This document shows positions 1 to 10,460 of a DNA stretch of 33,648 nt, piece by piece. The position numbers and the translations under genes were made by a program. This DNA is from Lactifluus volemus. Taxonomy: Eukaryota > Basidiomycota > Agaricomycetes > Russulales > Russulaceae. Under the pieces are notes generated by a model, which was not told the DNA's origin, did no database searches, and worked only from the letters and a program-made list of their open reading frames with translations. Numbering within the stretch: position 1 is the first letter of the stretch; each line of letters opens with the position of its first letter. The stretch spans positions 1 to 33,648 of the forward strand of contig WTXI01000366.1 in assembly GCA_022376515.1 (NCBI GenBank), in the 5' to 3' direction.

Positions 1-1317
1 TGTCAATAGAAAGGAGAGGAGATCGAGCGTGTCATAATGCCCAGATGGCACGTCTCAATAGAGTCCTTTCTGGCTTTTTTTTGTTTCTTCCACCTTCACA
101 GAGAAGATGCACTTATGTATGTACAGTACTATATCACATCTACACCCCATCTCTAGTTTACTGTTTTATGTCATAGTTAGAAGTCCCACTGGCTTTTGGC
201 TGGCGTCTCTATCTCTCGTAAATATTAGGTCCCCGGCAATTGATTCACTAAACTTGTTTTGTTTGATGCGCAACCGTATTGGTACTGTACAAACTTACAG
301 TAGTAAGTTCTGTCATCACGTATCGTGGTCCACGACACGCCATCATGACGGCACCCTCCAACTTGGGTTTCCGGGGATCATCTCCGGTGACATGAAAGAG
401 GGGTGCTGGGCCAAGTTAATTGCGTCAAAGGGTCATGATCGCCGACGTTGTGTATCTCCGAACTCCGTGGCTTGTGGGGCACACCGTTGTCTGAGCACTG
501 GCTATTCCAGACAACTTGCAGGAGCGAGAAATACACGTTCTACAAGAAGCGGAGGGGAGAGGTAACCAACCACAACTCGTCAAAAATAAACCCTCAACGA
601 TTTCTGAGAGAGTACAGCAGTTAACTATCTGGTTTACCGGCGAGACAATAAAGATGTAGATATCAAATTCTTTCGGGCAATTAATTGCCGGAATTAATTC
701 AAATACCCACGCACACCTGCAAAGTGAACCACGAGCACAGTGTGTCTAAGACAGCCGAACCGAATCCACAGTCGACACCTGGAAAGTACGACACGTTAAT
801 AAAGCGTTACTTATGTCAGCATTGATTTTCGCTGATGGTGCTTTCAGGTTTCGACTGCCCCGCCCATCGTACCAACCACTCGATGGACTGGGCGGACGCG
901 TCAAGTGCACTCATGGCATGACAAGTGGCTGATTTGGTCGGTCCGGTGCGATTTCTCATGACCGACTTGGCGTAGTGGTTTAAAGTCCATTCACAAAGAA
1001 CTACATGTGCTGGTCGGATTGTGTGGGTGACTTTGGAAGGAAAGTTTTAAATCCTAGAAAATTTTCATCAGAATGTGGCCCTTCTTATAGCCTTTTCTCG
1101 AATTTTGAAACCATCTTTAATACGATGGTTCGAGGCTGAGAGTAGGGACAAGGTTCTGGTGGACTACGTACTTGGGGTTTACATACAGGCCCATACCCTA
1201 GAGGTAGTTCAATCAAGATGCTGGTTTAATACCCACGATGTAGGGATTCAAGTAAAATTATTTGTCAATCCGGACGAGCGATAGTTGGCCACACTCTGTC
1301 GAGAGTCGTAGCCAATG
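1..1317. other. No recognisable gene; distal side of KU70
   Basis: I find no supported gene here on either strand. Open frames are short, lack family signatures and show no coherent splice pattern. The last part should contain the KU70 3' UTR, since that gene ends at 1318 on the minus strand. A sequence resembling a tRNA A box lies near 968-978, but no B box follows at the right distance. Confidence 0.6.
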
Positions 1318-4011
1318 TCAAGGATGTCCGTCCAACCACTCGCCGATGCGCTCCGCAAGCTCAGCCTTCTTCCCCGAGGTTGCCAAGCTTCTGCCTGTTA
1401 GGAATTCCTGCTCGACACAGAGTCACGTTAATCACGCAGAAAAAGAGGCAAAGGCGTAGCGCACCTTCATCTGATCAACGCGCAACTGGTGCCCCCGAGT
1501 GTCAGCCTAGACAACCGCTGAGGGCAGCTTGGCCCAGATTATACACGCACCTGCATCAAGCTACCTGTTTCGTAACGACTGCGAACCTCCACCTCGGATA
1601 AGCTGACATCCTACAGATTTTATTATGTTCCCATCAGCCACCACCTATATGGGCCTGATTCATTCATGCCCTGCCACACTTACCGGCTTGCGTTTCGAAG
1701 TCGTAGCACGAACCACGACGGTAGTCGCACTTTTGTCATTTTGTACAAGTTTCGCCCACTCTTTGATCAACGGACCAGCTTTCTTGTGGATCATCTCATT
1801 CTTCGGCAGAGTGTGGTCTTCGAACGAATCTGAATGAAACTCCTCGCGGAATGCAGTCGCTTCAAGTTGCGCGTAATGGAAGGATAATGCTATTTTATAA
1901 CCACCATACTTCGTCAGTCGGTGCGCAACAAACGCGGGTAGGACCTACCGGGATTAGGATAGGAATCAGGCGGGTATGTACCATTCCTGAGTGCGAGTTT
2001 GGAAACAAATGATTTCGCAGCATTAACGAGCTCTTTCTCAGCTAGGAGTCCACGCCGTCCACGCCATGCTTAACCAAGAGTTATCGAGGGGATAAAGTAT
2101 GGTTGACCCACCTTGAAAACCCTCTTCGATGGGCGCTGGACGTATGTCGTCCGCAAAAGGCAGTGGAATCAGGTGAAACCCACTAGGCTCGGCCCATCCA
2201 TCGTCCTCGTCCTCGCCCAACTGTGGCAGTAGCGCGCAGAAACTTGGAGAGGCATTCCTCCGCATCAGGGCCCGCACCAGCCCAATTTTACCCTTTTTCA
2301 CCATCGACAAGAGTAGCGCTGTGAAAGTGCGCCGGCTACCAGCATACGTGCCCTCGTCAGGGTAGATGAAGGACGAGTGTCGAACATTATCTTCGAAGGC
2401 AAGCTCAGAACGGTCCTTGAAACCCAGCAGTTTGATACCGGGTTCAAGGTCGAGGGTGCGAAAAGAACGGACTTCGTCCGCCGTGTAGAATACCTAAGAA
2501 AAGAGTGTGAAGGTTAAAACTGGAAGGAGACACAAGGATGGATCACGCTTGCACGTCGACTGGGATTCACGGAACGGGTGCCAAAGCCATGCTCTTGGGT
2601 GTCCTCATCCTCGGCTGTCGCACCCAATGTCATGCCGAAAAGTACGCTATTTTTGTCGACCTCCGCCTCTCGCTCCTGGAGGGACATAGTTAGCATATGA
2701 ATGACCGCGCAGCATACAAGTGCGCTCGCACCTCGTCCACATACGTTGTATGGCTCTCTACAACCTCCATTTTGTCCCCTAGATCCGCAAAGTACTTGTA
2801 GGCACCCTTTTTCTGCTCGGTAATGAGCCCATAGCCCTTGATACCAATGATAAACCCCGTTGCAAGCTCGAAGGGGATGCTAAAGAGAGCTCGTTTTGCG
2901 GCCTCGTGGAACCTCATCTGTTCGAGCAGGTCATCAATGCGTGAGATGGAGAGTGACGCTGGGAGAACATCCAAGTCTTCGTCGGACGAGGTACCCGCGA
3001 CCAGGACACTCTGCAGTGGAAATTTCAGGAAGGGCCCGCAAGAACAAGAAATAGGAGCACGTACAGACCAAAACCTATGTTGGTTGAATGGCTTATCGTC
3101 TGTGGTGATGAAGAAAGGTTCGATCGTCACACCAGCCTGCAACAGATCCTGGGAAAGGGGCTTTAGCCTTGGGAGATAATACATGGTGTAAGATCTTCCA
3201 CCTACTGTGAGTGTAGTTCGCGCGGAAGTTACGAGTCGTGAATTGTGCGAGCTCGCTAGGGGATTATCGTTGTCTGTTATGAGAAAGACACGCTTTGTCG
3301 CTGATTTCGGGGCTCTGTTATGCGTGTTAATCGACGTGATCCGAGAAATTATTAAGATTTGATAGCACCCGTCACGTAAAACCCAGTTGCAGCTGGTGAA
3401 CACGTCTCCGACAGGAATGTGGCTGCCTGTTGATGGATAATCTTCGCCCAATAAATCCGGGTTGTCGCGTGCCTCTGAAAGAAATGGAGACTGAGACTGG
3501 GTGACGAATGGAAGAGGGAAACGACGGACCATCGATGAGTTGAGTCAGGTCGAGAATCTTGGGTGCGTTGATGATAGACATCGGTTGGTAGACATATGTT
3601 CCTTTTTTTAACTCTGAGCCTGAGCCACTTTCATTCCTGTGGGTCTGCGTCGCTGGGGTGGTCAGCGAGAGAGAAACAAAACGGAAGAGAGAACGCGCAC
3701 GGTGTTGTAAAACATTATACCGACGGAATCATAAGGACCTACCACGACCTTTCTCTTCTGTATCTGGACAGCAGCATTTAAGGCACTGAGTACATGCGAC
3801 GTCTTTGAATTTTCATAATTCGGGTCGTCACGCAAGGCCAACATAGATTGTGAGCAATCTATGGCGAAAAGGATGACATCGTGGTTTCTCTCAAAGTACT
3901 GTAAAGGTGTGAGGGTGTCAGTCGAGGAAAGTTGAGAGAACGCACGGAAGGATCTTGGAGCTCTTCATCTTCCTCTTGGTCGAGATTGTTCCAATCATCG
4001 TAAGGAGCCAT
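1318..4011 (-). CDS. KU70: Ku70, DNA end-binding subunit of the Ku heterodimer
   Basis: Ku70 pairs with Ku80 to bind broken DNA ends in the nucleus and start non-homologous end joining; it also acts at telomeres. I place 14 exons: 4011-3946, 3898-3701, 3644-3530, 3474-3369, 3314-3206, 3148-3065, 3010-2732, 2675-2571, 2493-2112, 2041-1949, 1889-1684, 1610-1551, 1485-1465 and 1407-1318. They sum to 1914 bp (637 aa, a normal Ku70 length), every phase closes and all introns are GT...AG. An acidic N-terminus leads into the vWA-like domain (AIDCSQSM, RVFLITDNDNP, AGVTIEPFFI). The Ku core beta-barrel follows (GIKGYGLITEQKKGAYKYF, then VFYTADEVRSF), then the Ku C-terminal arm. The protein ends with a SAP DNA-binding domain (LRVDQMK, then SGKKAELAERIGEWLD). 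Exon 13 is only 21 bp. The start is the first ATG before the acidic leader and faces SDH3 across 85 bp. Family assignment is secure; individual splice sites are by eye. Confidence 0.95.
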
Positions 4012-4096
4012 GATGTAGTCGTGATCGTGGTCGTGCGCGGGACGCGTCTAGAGAGATCGGGTCATGTGATTTTCACTTTGCTCTCTGTCAACGACG
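4012..4096. promoter_or_regulatory. 85-bp divergent promoter between KU70 and SDH3
   Basis: Only 85 bp separate the two start codons, so both promoters and 5' UTRs must overlap here or extend into the neighbouring first exons. The gap holds an E-box-like palindrome TCATGTGA near 4063, of the type bound by Cbf1/bHLH factors, and an ACGCGT near 4040, similar to the MCB cell-cycle element. No TATA box is evident. Factor binding is inference. Confidence 0.6.
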
Positions 4097-4858
4097 ATGA
4101 ACTACGCTCGTATCAACGGCCTAAGCTATAGCCTCAGGCGTGCAACATTTTCTCCTAGACATCGTATGTCTTTCTACCGTCCTCCTCCGTCTCTTCCTCT
4201 AACTATCACAGTTCGCAATGCCCCTATCGTTTTTCGTTCTGCCAGTCTCACCCGGTACGATGACCGGGAAATCGATTTGAAACTCACCTTTTCTCAATCT
4301 CAGCATCCCATAGTTCCGTTCAGACTCAATCCCTCAAACCCGAAGATGCCACAGTAATCTTGAACACCCAGCGTCTCGCCCGCCCTTCGAGCCCTCACTT
4401 CACCATCTACCAGCCTCAGCTCACTTGGGTAGCATCCATCGCTAACCGTATCACTGGCGTTGGACTTTCAGTCCGTACGTCCAGTCCCTTCTCATCCATC
4501 CCTCAATCTCCACTCTTGATGATATGTCCACGTTTCAGTGCTTTATGGTTTCTCTCTCGCCTATCTCTTCGCTCCTTCCACCTTTAGCAGCGCAAATATC
4601 ATCGAGTTTGCTGCCGCGATGCCGGATTGGGTCAAGGTAGTTGAAAAGACGATCCTTGCTGCCCCGTTCGCGTTCCACTCCTTCAATGGTTTACGCCATC
4701 TCGCTTGGGATACAGGAAAATGTTTGTCCCTCCTTGATACCTCTCTTCGGAAACTGACCTGCCGAATAATAGTCGTCTCGCTCAAAGGCGCATATCGCAC
4801 AGGCTACGCTGTCCTCGGCGCTTCTGCCATCACCACGGTCGCACTTGTCCTACTGTAG
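4097..4858 (+). CDS. SDH3: Succinate dehydrogenase cytochrome b560 subunit (SdhC family)
   Basis: This is the mitochondrial inner-membrane anchor of complex II. It helps bind haem b and ubiquinone and passes electrons from succinate oxidation to the quinone pool. Four exons (4097-4254, 4314-4474, 4539-4721, 4773-4858) give 588 bp and 195 aa, with all phases closing. The N-terminus is Arg/Ser-rich and lacks acidic residues, as expected of a mitochondrial presequence. The mature part shows the family motifs [16 protein letters not shown] and [10 protein letters not shown] (quinone-site region), then a membrane segment, then [15 protein letters not shown], which matches the HxxxGxRHLxxD signature and its haem-ligating His region. 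A last hydrophobic segment ends the protein at VALVLL. It is divergent from KU70 and convergent with the glutaredoxin gene. The start is the first in-frame ATG; nothing looks broken. Confidence 0.93.
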
Positions 4859-5302
4859 AAAACAACTTGTTGCCTGTATTATCTTGGTAGTGCTCGATAC
4901 AGGAGAATGGAACATGGTCAGAAGACAAGTCAACCCTCTATCACAGCGACTGTCGTTTGTGTGTCATTGTATTAACGTATGCGATTTTTAATCCTCGTTG
5001 TCCGGGTTTACACACCCTCAGTGGAAAGACACGTCCCAGAATAACGAAATATCTATAGATCGTATCGCTGCTGTGGTGAGGACCGGCGACACGGTTTTAT
5101 GCTCGAATGACAGTGAGAAGGACCCTGCATTGGCAACGACGTGGTCTTATACGTTCGGTTTCAGTGCCTCCCCCGCTGCTGTTTTGTCTAATAATGACAT
5201 TGTGGCTGTCTATACAAGCGAGACTCGCCTACCGCCTCGCTTCGGATAGCGAGGCATACTCCCATACTAAATACATAAAGGTTAACAAGTACAGAGCAGA
5301 AT
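4859..5302. other. Convergent intergenic region with a small hairpin
   Basis: This 444-bp stretch holds the 3' ends of SDH3 and the glutaredoxin gene. A perfect 8-bp inverted repeat, GCCTCGCT and AGCGAGGC with a 6-nt loop, lies at 5235-5256, 47 bp beyond the glutaredoxin stop codon. It probably falls in that gene's 3' UTR. No coding feature is supported. Confidence 0.6.
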
Positions 5303-6183
5303 TCAAGCAGAACAAGTCAATTCCGTGAGTTCGCCATTTTCGGCCATCTCGTTTACGATGTCCAAACCTCCGACAAATTCACCTTTGATAATAAGTTGCG
5401 GGAATGTAGGCCAATTGTTAAGTGTCTTAAGACCTGTACGGAACAGTATTTTGTTCAAAAAATGATGAATAATTTCCAATGAGAGACGATCTCACCCTGC
5501 CGCACTGATTCATCGGTGAGAATGTCAAAGTGCGAAAACTCGATCTTCTTGTGGCGTAGTAGGTCGCACATTTTCCGCGAAAAGCCACAACGTGGGGCGT
5601 CAGGTGAACCTTTCATGAACAAGACCACATTCGACTGGTTCATGAGTCCACGCATGCGAATTCCCAGCTCTTCGGGTGTCTCTAACTTTTCTACCACAGC
5701 TGCTGGCGCAGACGCAGCAGCAGGGGACTTGTCGGTGTAGGATAGCGATGGCGCGGAACCTGACGAGCCCACATGCTTCTTGATAGCTTCGGTGAGGTTT
5801 TGAGCATCCGCACCACTGATGCGTGTGAGTAAAGTGTGTCCCTGTGTGTCAAAAGTAAAGTGTTTTGTATTTTGAGAGTTGGCAGGGTTCTAGAAAGAGG
5901 AAGCGAAAACAGGGGAGCGACGCACTCGGAGAAGGAGGAAAGATGGAACACTCTCAATGTTAAAAGATTCAGAGATCTCGCTATGTGTCTCGGCGTGTAT
6001 TTGGAGGGATAGTAACTTTGGGTACTTTTCGGAAAGCTCGACGACTACTTGAGTCATCTGTTTGCATGGTGCTGCCCATTCAGTCCAAAAGTAGAGGAGC
6101 GAAACGCGCTCGAGGTCTGCTGAAAGGAGTTGTTGAAACTGATCCGAGGACTCGACCTGATAAAGATTTGAGGATGTAGCCAT
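5303..6183 (-). CDS. Monothiol CGFS glutaredoxin of the Grx3/4 (PICOT) type
   Basis: Grx3/4 proteins are cytosolic and nuclear; dimers hold a [2Fe-2S] cluster with glutathione and signal iron status to transcription regulators. Three exons (6183-5926, 5841-5496, 5433-5303) give 735 bp and 244 aa, with all phases closing. Residues 1-86 form the thioredoxin-like domain, with WAAPC where thioredoxin has WCGPC, so the resolving first Cys is missing as is usual in the family. A linker rich in Ala and Ser (about residues 110-135) leads to one glutaredoxin domain with the CGFS active site ([17 protein letters not shown]). The C-terminus has [20 protein letters not shown], containing the TFPQ glutathione-binding motif. 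One Trx plus one Grx domain is the Saccharomyces Grx3/4 arrangement. Its start lies 77 bp from HUS1. I could not tell Grx3 from Grx4. Confidence 0.94.
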
Positions 6184-6260
6184 GTGGAAATACGAAGGAA
6201 GTGAGCTAGTGGATGTACAACTGTCGGATGAGCCGATTACCTTATCAGATTACGCTCATC
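6184..6260. promoter_or_regulatory. 77-bp divergent promoter between the glutaredoxin gene and HUS1
   Basis: The start codons of two intact genes lie 77 bp apart on opposite strands, so this gap must serve both promoters or the promoters extend into coding sequence. I see no TATA box. It is the second very short bidirectional gap within 2.3 kb. Confidence 0.6.
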
Positions 6261-7452
6261 ATGAGGTTCCGTGCTACCGTCCAAAGTGCGCTGACCTTTT
6301 ATCGTGCGTTTAGCCCATTACGTTCCGCAAACATATTTCGACGACCCTCTCTCCCTAGGTTTAGTCCAAACCATAGAGAAACTTCAAAAGAAATGTATTG
6401 TCAAGTTTAGCGAGACGGCCATGCACATCATCTGCAATCACGAGGAAGGAGGCATTCAAGTCTGGTCGTGCGTCTTTTTCAACTTTGTAACAAAAAATTC
6501 TCCTTGACCCGCGACAAGGAAGATTCGTGTAGATGCGCTCTTTATAGATTATCGCATCCTCTCCCACTCCAACAACGAGATTACGCTCAATTTGCCTACC
6601 GATGCATTATCCACCGCGCTGCGCTCCGCATCCGCGGAGCACACCAGCGCGACCGAAGTGGTTATGAAGCTCGCAAAGAAGAACAACGTGCCCGTTTTGA
6701 GCTTTGAGATCTTTGGCACGACGAACTTGGGACGCCGAGTCAAAGTCGCGCATGACGTGCGCATCGAGGTGATGAAACCTGCGGACGCGGCTATGCTCAC
6801 GGAGCCTCGATGTCCCGAACCTGACGTGCGGTTATTGAGCTTCTTTGTTTGTCGTCGATATTTTAACAAAACCCGGGGGATTCCAGGTCCAGATCATGCT
6901 TCCACCGCTCGCAAAGATGCGCGCCGTTGTCGAACGCATGCGTTCCCTCTCGGACGTGATAGCTGTGCGAGCCAACTCGTCCGGCTGTCTGCAACTTTCG
7001 GCAAGTACTGAGGCCGTCAAAGCGGACATCACCTGGAACAATTGCTCACACCCTCGAATGAGTAAAGTTATTTTCTACCCCTTTTCTGCTTGATTTTCAT
7101 CTCTCGACCTTTTTCTTTTCTTTTTTTCTGACGCTGTAGCTGGGGACGGTGCGTCGCAGACCAACGCAAATGCGGACCAAGATGAGAACGAGGAACGGGA
7201 ACGGCCCGATCCCAAGCAGCTCTTCAGCGTCCTCGTGCACACTCGTAGCTTCTTGAAATTCTTGAATGCACACACAGTATCCAAAACCACTATTGCATGT
7301 AAGGTGCCATTTCACCCTCTGTTCCCCATTCTCAACCACTCTCCGTAGGTGTATGCCAAGGTCACTGTCTGATTCTATTCGTGTATATCGGGGACTCTGC
7401 CGATGTAGGCGGCGTCCTCACGTTCTACATACCTTCCGTATTTGATGACTGA
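6261..7452 (+). CDS. HUS1: Hus1, subunit of the 9-1-1 DNA damage checkpoint clamp
   Basis: Hus1 forms a PCNA-like ring with Rad9 and Rad1 that is loaded at damaged DNA and helps activate ATR/Rad3 signalling. Six exons (6261-6303, 6359-6467, 6519-6825, 6887-7061, 7140-7298, 7349-7452) give 897 bp and 298 aa, and every phase closes. The protein opens with MRFRATVQ and continues LVQTIEKLQKKC, HIICNHEEGGIQVWS and DYRILSHSNNEITLNL, which align with Hus1 of animals and fission yeast. PEPDVQIMLPPLAKMRAVVE marks the interdomain region and start of the second clamp fold. A linker near residues 212-232 is rich in Asp, Glu, Asn and Arg and looks like a lineage-specific insertion. The C-terminus LTFYIPSVFDD corresponds to the final strand. 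A foldback repeat starts 18 bp after the stop. Confidence 0.93.
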
Positions 7453-7470
7453 ATTCTCAACGCGATGATA

Positions 7471-7572
7471 CTTAATTTCATCGGGGAGTCATCCAGGTAT
7501 TCACACCTCTGGTAATACCAGAGATGGATGTGTAACCCGGATGACTCCCCAACAAGTTTAGATGAAATTAAG
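7471..7572. repeat. 102-bp foldback repeat just after HUS1
   Basis: An imperfect inverted repeat. The left arm has CTTAATTTCATC (7471-7482), GGGGAGTCATCC (7483-7494) and TCTGGTA (7508-7514). The right arm mirrors them with TACCAGA (7516-7522), GGATGACTCCCC (7539-7550) and GATGAAATTAAG (7561-7572). The right arm has an extra 10 bp between its outer and middle blocks. The loop is one base. This looks like a small MITE-type foldback, and a transcript through the HUS1 3' UTR could form a long hairpin. No target duplication is certain. Confidence 0.8.
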
Positions 7573-8272
7573 CCAGCAATAGCAGCACATGCGGTTGCGT
7601 TGTTATGACCTCGACGGATCCGTTGCTCACTTACTTGTAACATCCGCTCCTCTGCACAGTACTCTCAGCGTTGCCGAAGATGCCCGATTCAGGCAGCGAG
7701 GGGGGGATGTTGGGTTTGATTGGGTCCATACAAGCGATGAGGTTTTTGGGGGACGTTTCCAGCGGATATACGGCTTCACGACGTACCTTATTTTCGAACT
7801 GTGATTCTTTCGCAATCATTACGACTCCTAGCACTGAGAGTTGCAGTGGTAGTGAAGTGATTTAGTCTAAAAGCGGTTAAATACCAAAACGGTCAAGAAA
7901 GACCTTTCGCCGGCTAATGTATTCAACCAAAGTTGATATACTTATGTCGCAAATGCAAACGCAAAATAAAGTCTGATGCGGGGCCTGTGAGTCTTCTTAA
8001 CGCCGGACTGGCCCACAAGGCTGGCGATCCCAAGACTTTTACCGGATGAACCCAAATGAAAGTCCTTTCCGAGTCAACCGCATCATTTTCACCCTTTTCG
8101 TTCAACATAACTGCATATTATTATTATTTCCTTCTACAAACTTTCCCATTTGGTATTTCCCTTCTCCGACTTCGTGCCACTAATTCCACCACCACTAGTG
8201 CCCAATCTTCCTCAACTTGGAGCTGGGTTGCCCAGCATCGGCGTCATCACCATCCCGAAATCAATGGGTGAG
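7573..8272. other. No recognisable gene
   Basis: About 700 bp between two foldback repeats. I see no supported coding region or RNA gene. One short stretch is G-rich (7699-7710). Confidence 0.5.
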
Positions 8273-8368
8273 TCACCATCAAGCATGACTGGCTTTTATT
8301 CCAGATACTTCCCAATGTGAATATTGGGAAGTATCTGGAATAGCAGCTGGTCACACTTGATGATGTCT
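8273..8368. repeat. Foldback repeat with a perfect 19-bp core
   Basis: The core arms at 8298-8316 (ATTCCAGATACTTCCCAAT) and 8323-8341 are perfect reverse complements around a 6-nt loop. Weaker pairing extends outward: CACCATCAAG...TGAC...GGCT on the left against the complement of CATCATCAAGTGTGACCAGC on the right. The whole is about 96 bp and resembles a foldback MITE. The first TGGTAA-type repeat at 7471 shares no obvious sequence with it. Confidence 0.8.
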
Positions 8369-8506
8369 GGCATTGTCCAGGTAAAGTTACAACCCACTCT
8401 CATGAGAGTTGTAGACAATGACAAACCTCTACCAAGGTATTTGCAGATGTCCCATTTTGATGTCATGTACCTAGACCCAGGTTAGGGTTGGGGTCAGCTT
8501 GTCCAG

Positions 8507-8530
8507 GTCTGCGAGGTAGTCTGCGAGGTA
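8507..8530. repeat. Two exact 12-bp tandem copies
   Basis: GTCTGCGAGGTA occurs twice in a row (8507-8518, 8519-8530), followed by a partial third AGTCTGC. The region 8369-8640 around it holds nothing else I can identify. Confidence 0.8.
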
Positions 8531-8765
8531 AGTCTGCATCGCATTCCCTATTGATGGACCGATGATGGTATGACCTCCGCGGTATCAGCACCCCAACACC
8601 AGTCGCCACTGCACCACCTGCTAGCCATCGTCGTCACCATCACGTGCATCCTCTCCACCACTACGTCGTACGACCTGCCTTCCGTTTGGTCAGGCGATCT
8701 CGTGCATGTGCTCGGCGTCCTGAAGGGCTCGTACCCGACGCACCGCCGCAGAAGCAGACGTCCGT

Positions 8766-9904
8766 GTGCCTCCCTCGCTCGCATTCGACATCCGCGGGCG
8801 AGAGCAGCGGATGCTGTTCGAGAACCTTCCCCTGCTCTCGGCGGACATGAGCACATTCCTGGACGTGGACGCAATGCGGAACGTGGCGGTAGAGGAGATG
8901 GCGACACATCATGAGAATGAGCTCGCGGCGGGCATGGCGCAGGTGAACGCAGTCACGAAAGTCGTTGACTTGTGGAACGCCAGTGCAGCGGGGATCGCGT
9001 ACAAGAACCGGCGGAGGGTGACCTGGTTTCGATCAGCGGTGCCAACAGCCCGTTTTCCAGCCGCTCACAAAACTTCGCTGTAACGGGGGGCGCTGATAAC
9101 GCGGTCTTTCTGTGTCAAAGAAGTGAGGGTCCAACTGCAAAACCACTCTTACTTATTCCGATGGCAGAATGGGAATTCTTTCAACATTCTACATCCCGCA
9201 TTTAGTGCTTTGAATGCGCGGCCTAGCCGAGTCGGGCTGTTTGAAAGAGGTGCGACGTGTGTGTGATGCTCGTACGACGAAATTCACTCAAAACTACTTT
9301 CTTTTGCTTGGTCCCGCAGCAGTGACGACGCGATGATGATTCTCCGTGACTGCTCTTTCATACTAGTAGAACAGATGAAAGCTGACATTCTGCGGCGCGA
9401 AACAAACATCTCCGGGTCGCTCTTTTCGTCAACCCTGCAGTTGCGGGTTTCGTCTTCTGCGCTAGCACCGTTCACGAGTAAAACGATGGGGTCGTTCGTG
9501 GACATGTTCCCAATTCCCCATCGACACTGACCTCGGTCACCGCGAGGGCATTACGCTCAGTGTTGGCTTCGGTATCCAGGTCAAACTGGTCATTGTCATT
9601 CTTCTTCTGAATCGCTCCCGTCATCCAAGAAGCTGTCACCCTGGGATTCGTTATCCGATGCATACGCACTCCGCGGGCGTCACCTGGGTCGACTCAGTGT
9701 CAGATTCAGCTCTTCTGACACCTCAAATATGCAATCTGTGGAACCACCTGAGCGGATTCAAACGCGATATCCCGAACCGGAGGAGCTTATGCCGTCTGGT
9801 TCACCAGCGGGCGAAGCTACCGCAATACTTGAAGCACACGAGTCGAGAATGTCTTAGAACAACTCGGTGAAACTGGTGCTGTTGAGGATGACCTGGTTGT
9901 GTAG
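8766..9904 (+). pseudogene. Broken gene for mitochondrial ribosomal protein uS15m
   Basis: uS15m is a small-subunit protein of the mitochondrial ribosome that binds the central domain of the rRNA. The N-terminal half lies at 8766-9026: LPLLSADMSTF, then VVDLWNASAAGIAYKNRRRV, matching the fungal HENEL...LRNASARGIAYENRRR pattern. About 650 bp of unrelated DNA follow. The C-terminal half resumes near 9690 with SALLTPQICNLWNHL and then FKRDIPNRRSLCRLVHQRAK. Together these fulfil the S15 signature Lx2H[L]x5Dx2Nx3Lx9Lx2Y. After KHTSRE a frameshift moves the reading into NVLEQLGETGAVEDDLVV, which ends with TAG at 9902-9904. Sequence upstream to about 8640 may hold more of the N-terminus in other frames. 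The split and the frameshift make this a pseudogene; an intact copy should exist elsewhere in the genome. Confidence 0.72.
9027..9689. other. Unrelated sequence splitting the uS15m pseudogene
   Basis: This stretch replaces the short uS15 loop expected between the NRRRV and ALLT motifs. It contains no protein family I recognise. It could be an insertion, or an exonised and decayed intron: a GT follows the last good N-terminal codons and an AG precedes the C-terminal half, but the expected linker residues are missing. Confidence 0.4.
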
Positions 9905-10460
9905 AATGCAGTTTATGTTTCCTGTCCTAAGCATCTATATTCACGTTTACGGTTTTACCCCAACTCAACGAGATCATTGAGATCTCAAAATGTCACGCAA
10001 TAAGATCTTGTCATCCCCTGTTTGCCACACCGCTCTTCTATTTCTCTAATAACAAGTTACAAATGACTTTTACCTCTCCTAATTGGCGAAGTCACCAGGT
10101 ATATACACCACATCCCATGTAGCTGGCCTTTTCCCAATACCTGAGGAATAGACAGGTGGGGAAAGATCAAATGAGAATCTAGTGCCAGATACGATGATCT
10201 TCACATTCGGAAGCATAGATGCCACATCACAAAAAATATCTAACTATGATATTTCTAAATCTTGCAAGTTCATATCTATCTGACAAGGTGACCTTGCCCT
10301 TTGAGTGAAATCATGATCTTATTTAGTTCCAGGCAATATCCTGAACTACCTAGCTAGATTGATCTTATCTATCATATCTATCAAAATAATAATGAACTGG
10401 CAATATCAGTGTAATCTTGCAATATCTAGGTGACCTTAGGTATCTAGCTATATCATGAGG
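9905..10460. other. AT-rich intergenic DNA with short direct repeats
   Basis: Base composition shifts to clearly AT-rich just after the uS15m pseudogene. The stretch is rich in recurring words such as GATATC, ATCTAT, ACCTTG and TATCT. No coding region is visible. It seems to be the outer part of the repeat field that continues to 11183. Confidence 0.6.

Noticed and set aside
107..565. 152-codon open frame on the plus strand
   Set aside because: No family resemblance, no splice pattern and low-complexity composition; most likely chance.
968..1135. A-box-like TGGCGTAGTGG near 968 and B-box-like GGTTCGAGGC near 1127
   Set aside because: They are about 150 bp apart, far more than in a tRNA, and no tRNA fold joins them.
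8471..8496. Telomere-like GGTTAGGGTT
   Set aside because: A single degenerate copy; no tandem TTAGGG array.
8548..8914. Overlapping open frames on both strands of about 85-119 codons
   Set aside because: They are GC-rich shadows around the N-terminal end of the uS15m pseudogene.
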